Source: Afifella marina DSM 2698 (GTDB taxonomy: Bacteria > Pseudomonadota > Alphaproteobacteria > Rhizobiales > Afifellaceae). From it: a stretch of 64,000 nt of DNA. Below the pieces are notes generated by a model. The model worked only from the letters and a program-made list of their open reading frames with translations. It was not told the DNA's origin and ran no database searches. Positions 18,507 to 27,259 of the stretch are shown here, in pieces. The position numbers were made by a program, and so were the translations under genes. The stretch's first letter is position 1. Each line of letters begins with the position of its first letter. The stretch spans positions 558,001 through 622,000 of the forward strand of contig NZ_FMVW01000001.1 in NCBI RefSeq assembly GCF_900102695.1, given 5' to 3'.

Positions 18507-18917
18507 TCAATAGGTCAGCATCACCGGCAGCGTCTTGGCTTCCTCGACCCAGCCGGCGACGCGCTTTTCGCTCGGCAGAAGCTGCACCATCGGCCGCGCC
18601 GCGTTCGCCTCCTGCATGCGCTTGACGAGATTGGCGACGTTGCGCCGCTTCAATTCCTTGACGGTGTCGACGCCCGCGGCTTCGAGAAGCTCCGAATATT
18701 CCTCCGCCACGCCGCGGATGCGCATGAGATCGGCCATATTGGCGAGCCGCAGGATGAATTTTTCCGAGATACCGGTTTCCTGGGCGAGCATCCGCCGCCC
18801 CTTCGGCGTCGACGCACGCTCCAGGAGTTTTGCCGTCGTGCGGATGCGCACGCGCTTCAACGCCGCGCATTCCTCAGGCGACAGGCATTCCATGGCCGAG
18901 ATGGAATAGGACGGCAC
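18507..18917 (-). CDS. DUF4332-like helix-hairpin-helix protein
   Basis: 136 residues, all helical, with two RIRTTAKLLERA / GVDTVKELKRR segments that resemble the helix-hairpin-helix pattern of DUF4332 proteins. The start is GTG 18917: GGAGGA lies five bases upstream, and the N-terminus then reads VPSYSISAMECLSPEECAALK as in homologues. Longer frames reaching 19244 run through non-coding sequence. Function is unknown; these domains commonly bind DNA or proteins. Confidence 0.8.
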   Translation of the reverse strand: MPSYSISAMECLSPEECAALKRVRIRTTAKLLERASTPKGRRMLAQETGISEKFILRLANMADLMRIRGVAEEYSELLEAAGVDTVKELKRRNVANLVKRMQEANAARPMVQLLPSEKRVAGWVEEAKTLPVMLTY

Positions 18918-19101
18918 GCTTGTCCTCCAAGAGCCCCCTCCGCCATCATTTAGCCGCATCCTCGCCCACGACGCCAGCGCCGAGATCGGGCGGCGGTGAG
19001 CGGCCACGGGTCGCGGCGCGGACATGCGCTCATATGAGCGGTCCGCGGGTGGCCGGATGCGGGATGGGGCGGACGGCCGAGAGGCGGGTTTTTGCGGGGT
19101 G

Positions 19102-19482
19102 TTAGAGAAACTGGGAGAGGCCCGGCGTGCCGCGCACCAGCCGGTCGGTCGTCTCCGCGCCGACCTTTTCGCGGGCAAAGCCGAAGATTTCCTCGCCGAG
19201 CACCTGGATCTGGCCGATGTCGAGGCCGAGCCCCTGCAAGGCACCCAGAATTTCCATGATGCCGCCGCCCATCAGCCCGCCGAGGCCGCCGAGCGTGACG
19301 GCATCCTGATCGGGGGGGGGGCCGACATAATCCTCCGCCCCGTCGATGGCGGCGACGAGTTTTGCCATCTCCGCCTCGGGGCCCTCCCGGTTGAGGAAGG
19401 AGAACACGGCGCGGATGGCGGCCTCTGCCGTCTCCCCGTCGACATCAACGGCGCGCCTGACGCGCTGAACGAGCTCTTCCAT
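19102..19482 (-). CDS. DUF2267-like small conserved protein
   Basis: 126 residues. An N-terminal helical segment (MEELVQRVRRAVDVDGETAEAA) with FLNREGP is typical of DUF2267-type rhizobial proteins; a Gly-rich middle (GGLGGLMGGGIMEILGALQGLGL) and a C-terminal FAREKVGAETTDRLVRGTPGLSQFL follow. No signal peptide. A run of ten G at 19312-19321 (C on the coding strand) lies inside the reading frame in a Gly-Pro-Pro-Pro segment and is prone to slippage. Function unknown. Confidence 0.75.
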   Translation of the reverse strand: MEELVQRVRRAVDVDGETAEAAIRAVFSFLNREGPEAEMAKLVAAIDGAEDYVGPPPDQDAVTLGGLGGLMGGGIMEILGALQGLGLDIGQIQVLGEEIFGFAREKVGAETTDRLVRGTPGLSQFL

Positions 19483-19783
19483 GAGGGTTTTCCCGCGAGG
19501 TTTCGGCGAGGGGTTATGGCCGCGGGGAGGAGGGGAGGCAAGGGGGCTATCGTCACTCGCCTGATCGAAGGGCCGGTACTACATACTGTTGATCGAACTG
19601 CCATCGAAAAGTCTCTCTCAGGCGTTTTAACTGCAAGGATTGCGAGTGTTTCTTTTCATTGAAATCACTAGGTTGAGTTCGAATGGACGGTTCAAAGTGC
19701 AGCAGTGCGCCGCAATTGAATGTAACAACATAACGTGGTAAAAACCTAAAAAAATACTTTATCCACAGGTGGAGGGGCTAAAT
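19483..19783. other. Gap marking the GC-to-AT transition
   Basis: About 300 bases with no convincing gene. The first half is GC-rich upstream sequence of the DUF2267-like gene; from ~19570 the composition turns AT-rich and stays so through the islet that follows. The left junction of the islet probably lies here. No tRNA or direct repeat was recognised at the joint. Confidence 0.5.
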
Positions 19784-20080
19784 ATGGCATTGCCGAGTAA
19801 AATAGGAGTTCACTGGAAGATAGAAGTTTTTTCTGCGTTTCAGGATATAGGTAGAAAAAACATAATACAGCGAAAAAGAAACGTATATTTTGGTGAGGCG
19901 ATATCATTCGAAGATGGAGAGCCGGCTATATATAGGATGTGGGCGTATAAAGGCATAAATAAAGTGGATGAATTCTATCTATCTGCATCGGATATTATAT
20001 GCTATCGGAATAATGGGGCTCTATATAGTATACTAGACAGATCGAGTGATCGAATAATATATGGAAACCTAGATAATTAG
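19784..20080 (+). CDS. Small hypothetical protein of the AT-rich islet
   Basis: 98 residues with codon use very unlike the flanking genes (ATA, TAT and AAA frequent). GGAGG at 19771-19775 is eight bases before ATG 19784, a good ribosome site. The protein is soluble, mixed beta/alpha, rich in Tyr and Ile (FSAFQDIGRKNIIQRKRNVYFGE, SASDIICYRNNGALYS). No family is recognised. It lies 415 bases upstream of the WecB-like gene on the same strand and may be part of the same imported unit. Confidence 0.6.
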   Translation: MALPSKIGVHWKIEVFSAFQDIGRKNIIQRKRNVYFGEAISFEDGEPAIYRMWAYKGINKVDEFYLSASDIICYRNNGALYSILDRSSDRIIYGNLDN

Positions 20081-20495
20081 AGTGCGAGCCCGGCGTCTTT
20101 TGGGTGAACGTTGTCCGCGAGGCCCTCTGATAATGAGGGGAGCGCGGAAAGGCCTCGAACGCAGTGACCTCTCGGTTGCTGGTACGCCTGTGTGTAGAGT
20201 TATGAGTGCGCGGTTGTTAGAGGAGCTCTAAGCGACGCGCAACTTACCCCGGCAAACGGAGATATCGAGTTTCTCGGGGAGAGCTGCGATATGTGCAGAT
20301 TCGTTCAGAAATGCAGGGTGAAGACTGGCTGTGGCGTCGCATCGTGCTTGGTGGATCGTTAAACTGGGTCATCCGCCGGGTGTGGTTGCGAGGATGGATC
20401 GGAAATATGAAGACGTCCAAAGGTCGCGCCCGCTTGTGCGATATCAATATGGCACGAACGGAAATTGACGTATTCATGATAAGATGCGGCTCACA
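20081..20495. other. Gap inside the AT-rich islet
   Basis: About 400 bases of mixed composition. A hairpin-like segment lies near 20120-20165. Short frames on both strands have no support. A promoter for the WecB-like gene is expected here but is not obvious. Confidence 0.4.
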
Positions 20496-21557
20496 ATGAA
20501 AATACTGATACCTATAGGAACTTTAGCCGAAGAGGTAAAGTTAATAGACGTAATATTATATCTTGAAAGGTATAATATAAATCCCATTATATGTCGAACG
20601 TCTCAAGGAAAATTCAGATTAGCTGAAGAATTGTCGCGGTTTGATCTGATAGATTATAGCGATAATAAGTACGAAATAGGAATATTAACAGCAGCAAGAA
20701 GGCTTGTTGGGCAAGTGAGCGCGGCCGCAAGACAGTCCGGAAGTGCGGCCATAGCTTGTGTTGGAGACACGACGACGGCCTGGAGCGCAGCGATCTCCGC
20801 ACAGGAAGAGGGTATACCATTATTCCATATTGAAGCTGGTATGAGGGCTCCCTCGATTACCTCACCGTTTCCAGAAGAGATGTTTCGAAGATCAATAGAC
20901 TTATTGTCTACCTTTCACATAGCTTTCGATAAAGTTGATTTAATGAATCTTTGGAGAGAAGGGTGCCTGCGTGATGATTGCGCAATTCTCACAAATAGTA
21001 CTGTTTATGACGATATGTTGCGTCGACAGACGTGGTCACCTATAAAAGAGCACGCGGTGGTGCATGTACATCGTCGCGAAACCCCCCTATCGGCTCTTAT
21101 TTGCTTAATAAATACGTTACGAGAGAAAATTATTGGCAATTATGTTGACGATATTTATGTGGTGAATAATCGTAGATATGCCTGCGCAGAGGAAAAATTA
21201 AAAAAAATTAAAGATATTATATTAATAAACCCAATTGAAAGGCATAAGTTTTTGAGATTGATTGCGTCTAGTCGTTTCGTGGTTAGTGATAGCGGAACTT
21301 TACAGGAGGAGTGTGCAGCTTTCTCTGTGCCGCACCTTGTCTTTCGAAATGAAACAGAGCGACCATACCTGTTATCGCACAATGCGCCTGCGTGGCTAAT
21401 TGGTCATGACCCGGCAGCGAGTTTACCTATAATACGTGGGGTGGCGCGCTATGCTCGAGAGCAGATTGGAGTAAGGAAGCTTCGTCAGGAGTGGGCTGGG
21501 GGAAGCGAAAAAATCGCTAATTTTATTTTTAAGAAAATATCTTCTGTAGGTCGATAA
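20496..21557 (+). CDS. Divergent UDP-N-acetylglucosamine 2-epimerase (WecB-like) family protein
   Basis: 353 residues with the GT-B fold of the UDP-GlcNAc 2-epimerase family. Conserved blocks are VGDTTTAWSAAISAQ, HIEAGMRAPS, PFPEEMFRR, HRRET and DSGTLQEECAAFSVPHLVFRNETERPY, covering the sugar-nucleotide and catalytic residues of WecB. The N-terminal GTRPE motif is altered (GTLAEEVKL), so the usual Arg is missing. Start ATG 20496 gives the family-like MKILIPIGT; ATG 20484 is also possible. AT-rich codons mark it as foreign. No other polysaccharide gene is nearby, and its 3' end overlaps the convergent TIR-like gene by 29 bases. It may modify a nucleotide sugar, or have been recruited for another role. 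Confidence 0.78.
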   Translation: MKILIPIGTLAEEVKLIDVILYLERYNINPIICRTSQGKFRLAEELSRFDLIDYSDNKYEIGILTAARRLVGQVSAAARQSGSAAIACVGDTTTAWSAAISAQEEGIPLFHIEAGMRAPSITSPFPEEMFRRSIDLLSTFHIAFDKVDLMNLWREGCLRDDCAILTNSTVYDDMLRRQTWSPIKEHAVVHVHRRETPLSALICLINTLREKIIGNYVDDIYVVNNRRYACAEEKLKKIKDIILINPIERHKFLRLIASSRFVVSDSGTLQEECAAFSVPHLVFRNETERPYLLSHNAPAWLIGHDPAASLPIIRGVARYAREQIGVRKLRQEWAGGSEKIANFIFKKISSVGR

Positions 21558-22905
21558 TATTTTGGCGGATAACATTGTCGGTATGTTCTCCAATATGCTT
21601 ATCAAGCTGAGAAAGAAGTCTCCCGACGGCGCGAGCATTATCCCTTAAGAGTCGTCGAACTTGTGCTAGAGCATCTTCTATGATGGCATTGTCGGGCTTC
21701 CCTTGCGCGCGTCGGGTAGCTAATTCGGCCGCCAACCATTCGGCAAGAAACTCAGATTCAATCCGCCAGCTGTCTCCGCAACTCTTATAAGAAGTATATA
21801 TCTCTCTGCGATGTTCGGTGGCTCTCGTAATAAAATCGAGAAAAATATCCTTATTCGCGGGGATTTCGAGGCTGTCATATGTCCTAGATATATTAAAATA
21901 AACGAAACCCTTCCATAGAGAAGTAGATTTTGGGTCATCGGGGTAAGAGTGTTCGAGGTGCGAGAGCTCTCGTTCAGATTCAAGCAAATAGTCTCGAGAT
22001 GCACCTATTGATGCGTGTGTATTTCCATATATATCTCTTCTGGCTAGTTTGCGTTCAATTACTCCCAAGAAATTTAATGATATCGCCCTTCCCCATGGCG
22101 AGGAAAAAGACGTGTCACGTAGCCCTTTAAAAATTTGTCTTAGATATCGCAGTTCATCAAGTCTCTCGGGCCTGGTCTGACAGGAAATATAGTAATTAAT
22201 GATGCTCTTGGCGAGGGCGATCTCCGGAAGAGAGCCGGTGACGATGCAAGAATCAAGAAGTTTTGATAGCTCGTGCAGGCGTCCATCGTAAATCGCGGGA
22301 ATAACGATGTGCGGAACTACGAGCTGAAGATGATCTACAAGAATTGATCGGTTGTTTGACAAGAGATTGTTAAGGTAGGATTCTGTTTTAGGCCATCTAA
22401 GAAGCCCATCCCAAGGAGAAGTAGGAAGTTCGGGTTTGACTGAGGTGAGGTATGAGACGAAACTGTCGACTATAGAGTCGGCTGTAGAGTGGACGCTATC
22501 CATTGAGTTTGCGTCGTATGAGCAGAAAGTAGGAGCCCAGATGCCTACGAGGTCATTTGGTAGTTCACTTCTATTGATGCCGATCAAGGCGGGGGAAACG
22601 AGGTTGCGGGGTAGTGTTGCAAGAGCGAGACCCCATTCGAACATCATATTTGGACGAAACGCAGGCCCTGAAGCCGGGAAGTGAGGCAGGCGGTTGCATT
22701 GTGTGTCTTCCACTAGGACAAGCACGGCGCCTGCAGTCATAATCTGCTGGCGGACTCTCTCCCCGAGGAAAGATGATTGGTTGGGGACGCGTTCATCGCC
22801 GCCGAGCACAGCGGTTCGACCTGCCTTCCGCAAACGGTCGACGACCGCGCTGGCGAGGACCCTGTTCCCACCCCAGACAACGAAAATGTGCCCCGCGTGG
22901 CGCAT
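21529..22905 (-). CDS. TIR-like nucleotide-binding domain protein (CAP12/PF10137 type) with helical C-terminal half
   Basis: 458 residues. The first ~150 form a TIR-like predicted nucleotide-binding domain: strand HIFVVWGGN, a Gly-rich turn, VLVLVEDT, and the diagnostic segment FRPNMMFEWGLALATLPRNLV followed by ELPNDLVGIW, matching the family's ...NVIFELGYF...ELPSDL pattern, with the conserved catalytic-position Glu kept. In known defence systems such domains cleave NAD+. The remaining ~300 residues are helical, possibly a TPR- or HEPN-like sensing part; no known domain is recognised. AT-rich in its 3' half. It lies convergent to the WecB-like gene. The fusion and single-gene layout make it a candidate abortive-infection effector. 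Confidence 0.75.
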   Translation of the reverse strand: MRHAGHIFVVWGGNRVLASAVVDRLRKAGRTAVLGGDERVPNQSSFLGERVRQQIMTAGAVLVLVEDTQCNRLPHFPASGPAFRPNMMFEWGLALATLPRNLVSPALIGINRSELPNDLVGIWAPTFCSYDANSMDSVHSTADSIVDSFVSYLTSVKPELPTSPWDGLLRWPKTESYLNNLLSNNRSILVDHLQLVVPHIVIPAIYDGRLHELSKLLDSCIVTGSLPEIALAKSIINYYISCQTRPERLDELRYLRQIFKGLRDTSFSSPWGRAISLNFLGVIERKLARRDIYGNTHASIGASRDYLLESERELSHLEHSYPDDPKSTSLWKGFVYFNISRTYDSLEIPANKDIFLDFITRATEHRREIYTSYKSCGDSWRIESEFLAEWLAAELATRRAQGKPDNAIIEDALAQVRRLLRDNARAVGRLLSQLDKHIGEHTDNVIRQNIIDLQKIFS

Positions 22906-23228
22906 CGTCCCCCCAAACCAGTCGAAATTGCGCGGTTTCGTCTAGAGCATAAGACTCCAAGATGGCGACGTAGACAATGCGTTTGCTGTCGCTCCTTTGT
23001 CTTTCGGCAAGGGTGAGTAGAAGGAGGGCTGATCGGATCTTCTTATGTTCCTTAGTTTGCTCGCGGGCGTTCTCGCGCAGCACCCGCTCCCGCCAGGGGA
23101 GAGGAAGACGTAGTGCAACTAGGGTGGGTTTGTGCCGAAAGTTGCCCGTTCTTCCTCCTCCACGTGTGAACCCCAATGCGCTCAAGGCGTTGGCCTTCGA
23201 CATGAGGACCAGGAGACGTGGGAACAGC
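22906..23228. other. Gap between TIR-like gene and glutaredoxin-MauE gene
   Basis: About 320 bases where composition returns to GC-rich. Open frames on both strands run through it but none has a good start or family. It is the right edge of the islet. No repeat of the left edge was found. Confidence 0.4.
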
Positions 23229-24080
23229 ATGTCGGAGACAGCGGAAAGAGTGGCCCCTGAGAAAGGGGCGGAGGGCAGGGCGCCCGAAAGTGGGATGCAG
23301 ACAAGCGCAAACGGACAGGAACGGGCGAGCGGGGCGAAGCGGGCTGCCGTTTATCGCATGGTGATGGAGGAGCATGTCTGCCCCTATGGCATCAAGGCGA
23401 AGGATCTGCTCGAACGCGAAGGGTTTGCGGTCGAGGATCACTGGCTTGAAACCCGCGCGGAGACCGACGCCTTTCAGCGCGAGCACGATGTTGAGACGAC
23501 GCCGCAGATCTTCATCGCGGGCCGTCGCATCGGCGGTTATGACGAATTGCGCGAGCATTTCGGTGAGCATGTGACGAAGGAAGGCGAGACGAGCTACCGG
23601 CCGGTGATCGCCATCTTTTCCGTCGCCTTTTTGATGGCGCTCGCCGTCAGTTTTGCCGCCTTCGGGACCATCCTTACTGCGCGCGCGCTCGAATGGTTCA
23701 TTGCCATTTCGATGTGCCTGTTGGCGGTGCAGAAGCTGCAGGACGTGGAGAGCTTTTCCACCATGTTCCTGAACTACGATCTCCTGGCGCCGAAATATGT
23801 GCGCTACGCCTACTTTTACCCCTTCGGCGAGGCGGCGGCCGGGATCTTGATGATCGCCGGGGCGCTGACGTTCGTTTCCGCGCCGATCGCGCTCTTCATC
23901 GGCGGGGTTGGGGCGGCCTCCGTCTTCAAGGCCGTCTATATCGACAAGCGGGAACTGAAATGTGCCTGTGTCGGTGGCGGCAGCAATGTGCCGCTCGGCT
24001 TCGTGTCGCTGACGGAGAACCTGATGATGCTCGCGATGGGGATCTGGATGCCTTACCGGATGCTGGTTCTGGGCTGGTGA
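23229..24080 (+). CDS. Glutaredoxin-MauE fusion membrane protein
   Basis: 283 residues. A low-complexity N-terminus (~38 residues) precedes a glutaredoxin domain with CPYG at 51-54 and the cis-Pro loop TTPQIFIAG, then GGYDEL for glutathione binding. The active site has one Cys, so monothiol chemistry is expected. From ~125 there are four hydrophobic segments of the MauE/DoxX-like type with a conserved CACVGGGSNVPLG between the last two. MauE proteins are linked to disulphide handling of periplasmic proteins. The fusion suggests the membrane part passes electrons to or from the cytoplasmic glutaredoxin (inference). ATG 23229 is chosen as the domain start; the frame is open further upstream. 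Confidence 0.85.
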   Translation: MSETAERVAPEKGAEGRAPESGMQTSANGQERASGAKRAAVYRMVMEEHVCPYGIKAKDLLEREGFAVEDHWLETRAETDAFQREHDVETTPQIFIAGRRIGGYDELREHFGEHVTKEGETSYRPVIAIFSVAFLMALAVSFAAFGTILTARALEWFIAISMCLLAVQKLQDVESFSTMFLNYDLLAPKYVRYAYFYPFGEAAAGILMIAGALTFVSAPIALFIGGVGAASVFKAVYIDKRELKCACVGGGSNVPLGFVSLTENLMMLAMGIWMPYRMLVLGW

Positions 24081-24240
24081 TCGGCGCACGGCTTTTATGC
24101 GGGTCCGCCATGCGGCTGTGATTTGCCGAGCGGGGGCGCGATCGGCTAGGGACGGGGGAAACCCTGGCGCGCCCGGGGCGGGAGGCCGCATCGTTTTTGT
24201 GATGCGGCGATCGTGAAGCCCGCCCGGCCGGCGCGAAAAC

Positions 24241-25635
24241 ATGAAGGCTCACATGCTTCAAAACACGCTTGCCCGCATCGACCGGGCCGTTTCCGGCGAG
24301 GCGCTGGAACGGCTCTTTCAGTTGATCCGCATCCCTTCGATTTCCGCCGATCCGGCCTATGCCGCCGCCTGCCGCAACGCCGCCTCCTGGTGCGCGACGC
24401 AGCTGAACGAGATCGGTTTTGAGGCCTCGGTGCGCGACACGATCGGCCATCCGATGGTGGTCGGCCATTATAAGGGCGCGGGCGAAGGCAAGCCGCATAT
24501 CCTCTTCTACGGCCATTACGACGTGCAGCCGGCCGACCCTCTGGAGCTGTGGGAGACGCCGCCGTTCGAGCCGCAGGTTTCGGGCGAGGGCGACGCCGCC
24601 AAGATTTTGGGCCGCGGCTCCTCCGACGACAAGGGCCAGTTCATGACCTTCATCGAGTCGGCGCGTGCGCTGATGGAGGAAGAGGGCGCTCTGCCGGTCA
24701 ATGTGACGGTGCTTTTGGAGGGCGAGGAGGAATCGGCGAGCCCGTCGCTGCTGCCGTTCCTCAAAGACAATGTCGAGGAGCTCAAAGCCGACGTCGCCTT
24801 CGTCTGCGACACCTCGCAATGGGACGCCAAGACGCCGGCGATCGCGACGCGCCTGCGCGGGCTTCTCTATGAGGAGGTGTTCATCGAGGGGCCGGCCTAT
24901 GACCTTCATTCCGGGCATTATGGCTCTGCGGCGAGGAACCCGATCCATGTCTTGACGAAGGTTCTCGCGGATCTGCGCGATGACGAGGGGCGCATCCAGA
25001 TCCCGGGCTTTTATGACGGCGTCGCCGAGCTGACGGCAGACGAGAAGGCCCAATGGGAGAGCCTCGGCTTCGACCCGCAGGCGTTTCTCGCCGAGATCGG
25101 CCTGAAGGAGCCCGGGGGCGAAAAGGCCTATTCGGTTCTGGAACAGATCTGGGCGCGGCCGACGGCGGAGGTGAACGGCATCATCGGCGGCTATACCGGC
25201 GACGGCAGCAAGACGGTGATCCCGGCGAAGGCCTCGGCGAAAGTCTCCTTCCGACTCGTGGGCGAGCAGGAGCCGGACAAGATCCGCGAGGCGTTCCGCG
25301 CCTTTGTGGCGGCGCGCGTGCCGGGCGATTGCAAGGTGACGTTCAAGAGCCATGGCGGCGAGGGCGCCATCACCCAGCCATCGGACAGCGAATGGGTGGC
25401 GCGGTCGCTGACGGCGCTCACGGAAGAATGGGGCACGGAGGCGAAGCTCATTGGCATGGGCGGCTCGATCCCGATCGTGGCGCAGTTCAAGCGCGTGCTC
25501 GGCATGGACACGGTGCTCGTGGGCTTCGCGCTCGATGACGATCGCATCCACTCGCCGAACGAGAAATACAATCTGACGAGCTTTCACCACGGCATCCGCT
25601 CCTGGGCGCGGATCCTTTCCGCGCTCGGGGCGTAG
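24241..25635 (+). CDS. M20-family metallopeptidase (dipeptidase)
   Basis: 464 residues of the M20/ArgE-DapE family, close to CNDP-like dipeptidases. Zinc ligands and catalytic residues are visible: GHYDVQP (His/Asp), GRGSSDDKG (bridging Asp), EGEEESASP (base Glu and Glu ligand), and a C-terminal HSPNEKYN with the last His. The lid domain carries HSGHYGSAARNP. Cytoplasmic, no signal peptide. It hydrolyses dipeptides or related amides; the substrate is unknown. It is followed 12 bases later by the LOG gene, so they form one unit with the next genes. Confidence 0.93.
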   Translation: MKAHMLQNTLARIDRAVSGEALERLFQLIRIPSISADPAYAAACRNAASWCATQLNEIGFEASVRDTIGHPMVVGHYKGAGEGKPHILFYGHYDVQPADPLELWETPPFEPQVSGEGDAAKILGRGSSDDKGQFMTFIESARALMEEEGALPVNVTVLLEGEEESASPSLLPFLKDNVEELKADVAFVCDTSQWDAKTPAIATRLRGLLYEEVFIEGPAYDLHSGHYGSAARNPIHVLTKVLADLRDDEGRIQIPGFYDGVAELTADEKAQWESLGFDPQAFLAEIGLKEPGGEKAYSVLEQIWARPTAEVNGIIGGYTGDGSKTVIPAKASAKVSFRLVGEQEPDKIREAFRAFVAARVPGDCKVTFKSHGGEGAITQPSDSEWVARSLTALTEEWGTEAKLIGMGGSIPIVAQFKRVLGMDTVLVGFALDDDRIHSPNEKYNLTSFHHGIRSWARILSALGA

Positions 25636-25647
25636 GCGGGGCACATC

Positions 25648-26229
25648 ATGCAGGCGATCTGCGTTTTCTGCGGCTCCAATGCCGGGGCGCGCGCCGATTA
25701 TGCGCGCGTGGCCTGCGGCCTCGGCGCGGCGATTGCCGAGGCGGGGCTCCGCCTCGTTTATGGCGGGGCGCGCGTCGGGCTGATGGGCGCCGTCGCCAAT
25801 GCCGCGCTGACGGCGGGCGGCGAGGTGATCGGCGTCATCCCGCATGCGCTCGTGCAAAAGGAGGTGGCGCATAAGGGGCTCACAAAACTCCACGAAGTCG
25901 GCTCCATGCATGAGCGAAAAGCGCTGATGGGCGACCTCTCCGACGGGTTCGTGGCGCTGCCGGGCGGGGCGGGCACGCTCGAAGAACTGTTTGAGGTATG
26001 GACCTGGGGCCAGCTCGGCTATCACAAAAAGCCGGTCGGGCTGTTGAATGTGGCAGGGTTTTATGACGGGCTCGCCGCCTTCCTCGACCACCAGGCGGCG
26101 GAGCATTTCATGCGCCCCGAACACCGGGCGATGCTGATGGTGGAGGCGGATCCCGGCACGCTTCTCCACCGCTTCAAGACCTATGAGCCGCCGCAGGTGG
26201 AGAAATGGATCGCCGGCCGCGAGAGGTGA
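25648..26229 (+). CDS. LOG-family (TIGR00730) nucleotide 5'-monophosphate phosphoribohydrolase
   Basis: 193 residues of the LONELY GUY / TIGR00730 Rossmann family. It has FCGSNAG at the N-terminus, VYGGARVGLMG, the SMHERK motif and the PGGAGTLEE motif, which together make the active site for cleaving cytokinin- or purine-type ribose 5'-monophosphates. Length is normal. In bacteria it may work in nucleotide salvage rather than hormone synthesis. It begins 12 bases after the peptidase stop. Confidence 0.93.
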   Translation: MQAICVFCGSNAGARADYARVACGLGAAIAEAGLRLVYGGARVGLMGAVANAALTAGGEVIGVIPHALVQKEVAHKGLTKLHEVGSMHERKALMGDLSDGFVALPGGAGTLEELFEVWTWGQLGYHKKPVGLLNVAGFYDGLAAFLDHQAAEHFMRPEHRAMLMVEADPGTLLHRFKTYEPPQVEKWIAGRER

Positions 26230-26236
26230 GCGTGCC

Positions 26237-26494
26237 ATGACGGGCATGGGGGCCGAGATGCGCTTCGACGAGGCGGAACGCGCGCGCCTTGAACGGGCGC
26301 TTCAGGCCCGCGCGCCCGGCGCGTTCCACTTCCCCGAAATCTATGGGGAGGGCTGGGACCGGCTTTATATCGGCGACCGGGTGAAACTCGGCCGCACCTT
26401 CTTGAACGCCGTGCGCGCCGGCGACTTTCCGGGCGTCGAGGATACGGGCCGCAAGCAGGACAGCGGCCGGGTCTATCGCTGGAACGGGCGATGA
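26237..26494 (+). CDS. DUF1413 domain protein
   Basis: 85 residues; FHFPEIYGEGWDRLYIGDRVKLGRTF followed by GVEDTGRK...RVYRW fits the DUF1413 pattern. Small, soluble, function unknown. ATG 26237 lies seven bases after the LOG stop; ATG 26258 is an alternative. Its stop overlaps the next start by ATGA, so the four genes from the peptidase to DUF1284 appear to be one operon. Confidence 0.75.
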   Translation: MTGMGAEMRFDEAERARLERALQARAPGAFHFPEIYGEGWDRLYIGDRVKLGRTFLNAVRAGDFPGVEDTGRKQDSGRVYRWNGR

Positions 26495-27036
26495 CACGGG
26501 CGATGACCCAGCCCGTGGAAAGGGCAAGCCGCACCACGGAGAGCTCTGAGGGCGAAGGGCCACAGAGGGAGGGGGCGGGCGCCGGCGATGCGGGCGCGGG
26601 AGACACGGCCGTGGTGGAGCTGCGCGCCCATCATCTCCTGTGCATGCTGACCTTTGCGGGAAAAGGCTATTCGCCGGGCTTCGTCGCCCGCTTCGAGGAG
26701 GTGGCGGCGGCGATCAATGCGGGGGCTGCCGTGAAAATCGTCGACGGCCCCGACCCGCTCTGCGCCTGCGTGATCGCGGCGGAAAAAGAGCCGCATTGCT
26801 TCAAGGCGTCCGTCACCGAACGCGACCGCAAGGCCGCCCGCGATGTCGGCGAAAAACTCGGCCTGACGATTAAGGCCGGCACGGTGATCCCGCTCTCCCG
26901 CACGCGCGTCGACGAGATGCGCACCTGGTTCCAACAAGGCACCACCCGCCCCGCCTGCGCCGGCTGCGAATGGGACACGCTGTGCACGCGGCTCGCCGAT
27001 GGCGGGTTTGAGGGGTGCCGGGTGAAGGGGGTGTAG
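26491..27036 (+). CDS. DUF1284 domain protein
   Basis: 181 residues. After a ~40-residue low-complexity N-terminus comes ELRAHHLLCMLTFAGKGYSPGF, the hallmark of DUF1284, with DPLCAC and the terminal Cys set CAGCEWDTLCTRL. The His pair and five or more conserved Cys suggest metal or iron-sulphur binding (inference). It ends the small operon. Function unknown. Confidence 0.85.
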   Translation: MTRAMTQPVERASRTTESSEGEGPQREGAGAGDAGAGDTAVVELRAHHLLCMLTFAGKGYSPGFVARFEEVAAAINAGAAVKIVDGPDPLCACVIAAEKEPHCFKASVTERDRKAARDVGEKLGLTIKAGTVIPLSRTRVDEMRTWFQQGTTRPACAGCEWDTLCTRLADGGFEGCRVKGV

Positions 27037-27259
27037 GGGGAGGATGTGCCGGCGGGAAAATGACCGCGAAGAGCCGGAAGGGGGACTGTCGGTTTTGGGG
27101 ATAGGCAGGCTGAAAGCTTCCAGTCGGCAAATGTCCTTGTTCACTCGACCCATCGGACATGGGTGGTGAAACAGAATACAATTAAAGTGTTTCAAAGCGG
27201 AGCGTTCGAAGGACAGGAAACGGGGTAGAACGCGGACGTTCCCGGAGCTCCGCTGTAAT

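Noticed and set aside
19640-19720. Possible tRNA-like segment (ggttgagttcgaatgg) at the islet edge
   Set aside because: The T-loop-like string is not accompanied by an acceptor stem, D-arm or anticodon arm.
23926-26247. A 773-residue open frame on the minus strand
   Set aside because: It covers the glutaredoxin-MauE, M20 and LOG genes in antisense; its sequence is Arg/His/Ala-rich with no family, the usual shadow in GC-rich DNA.
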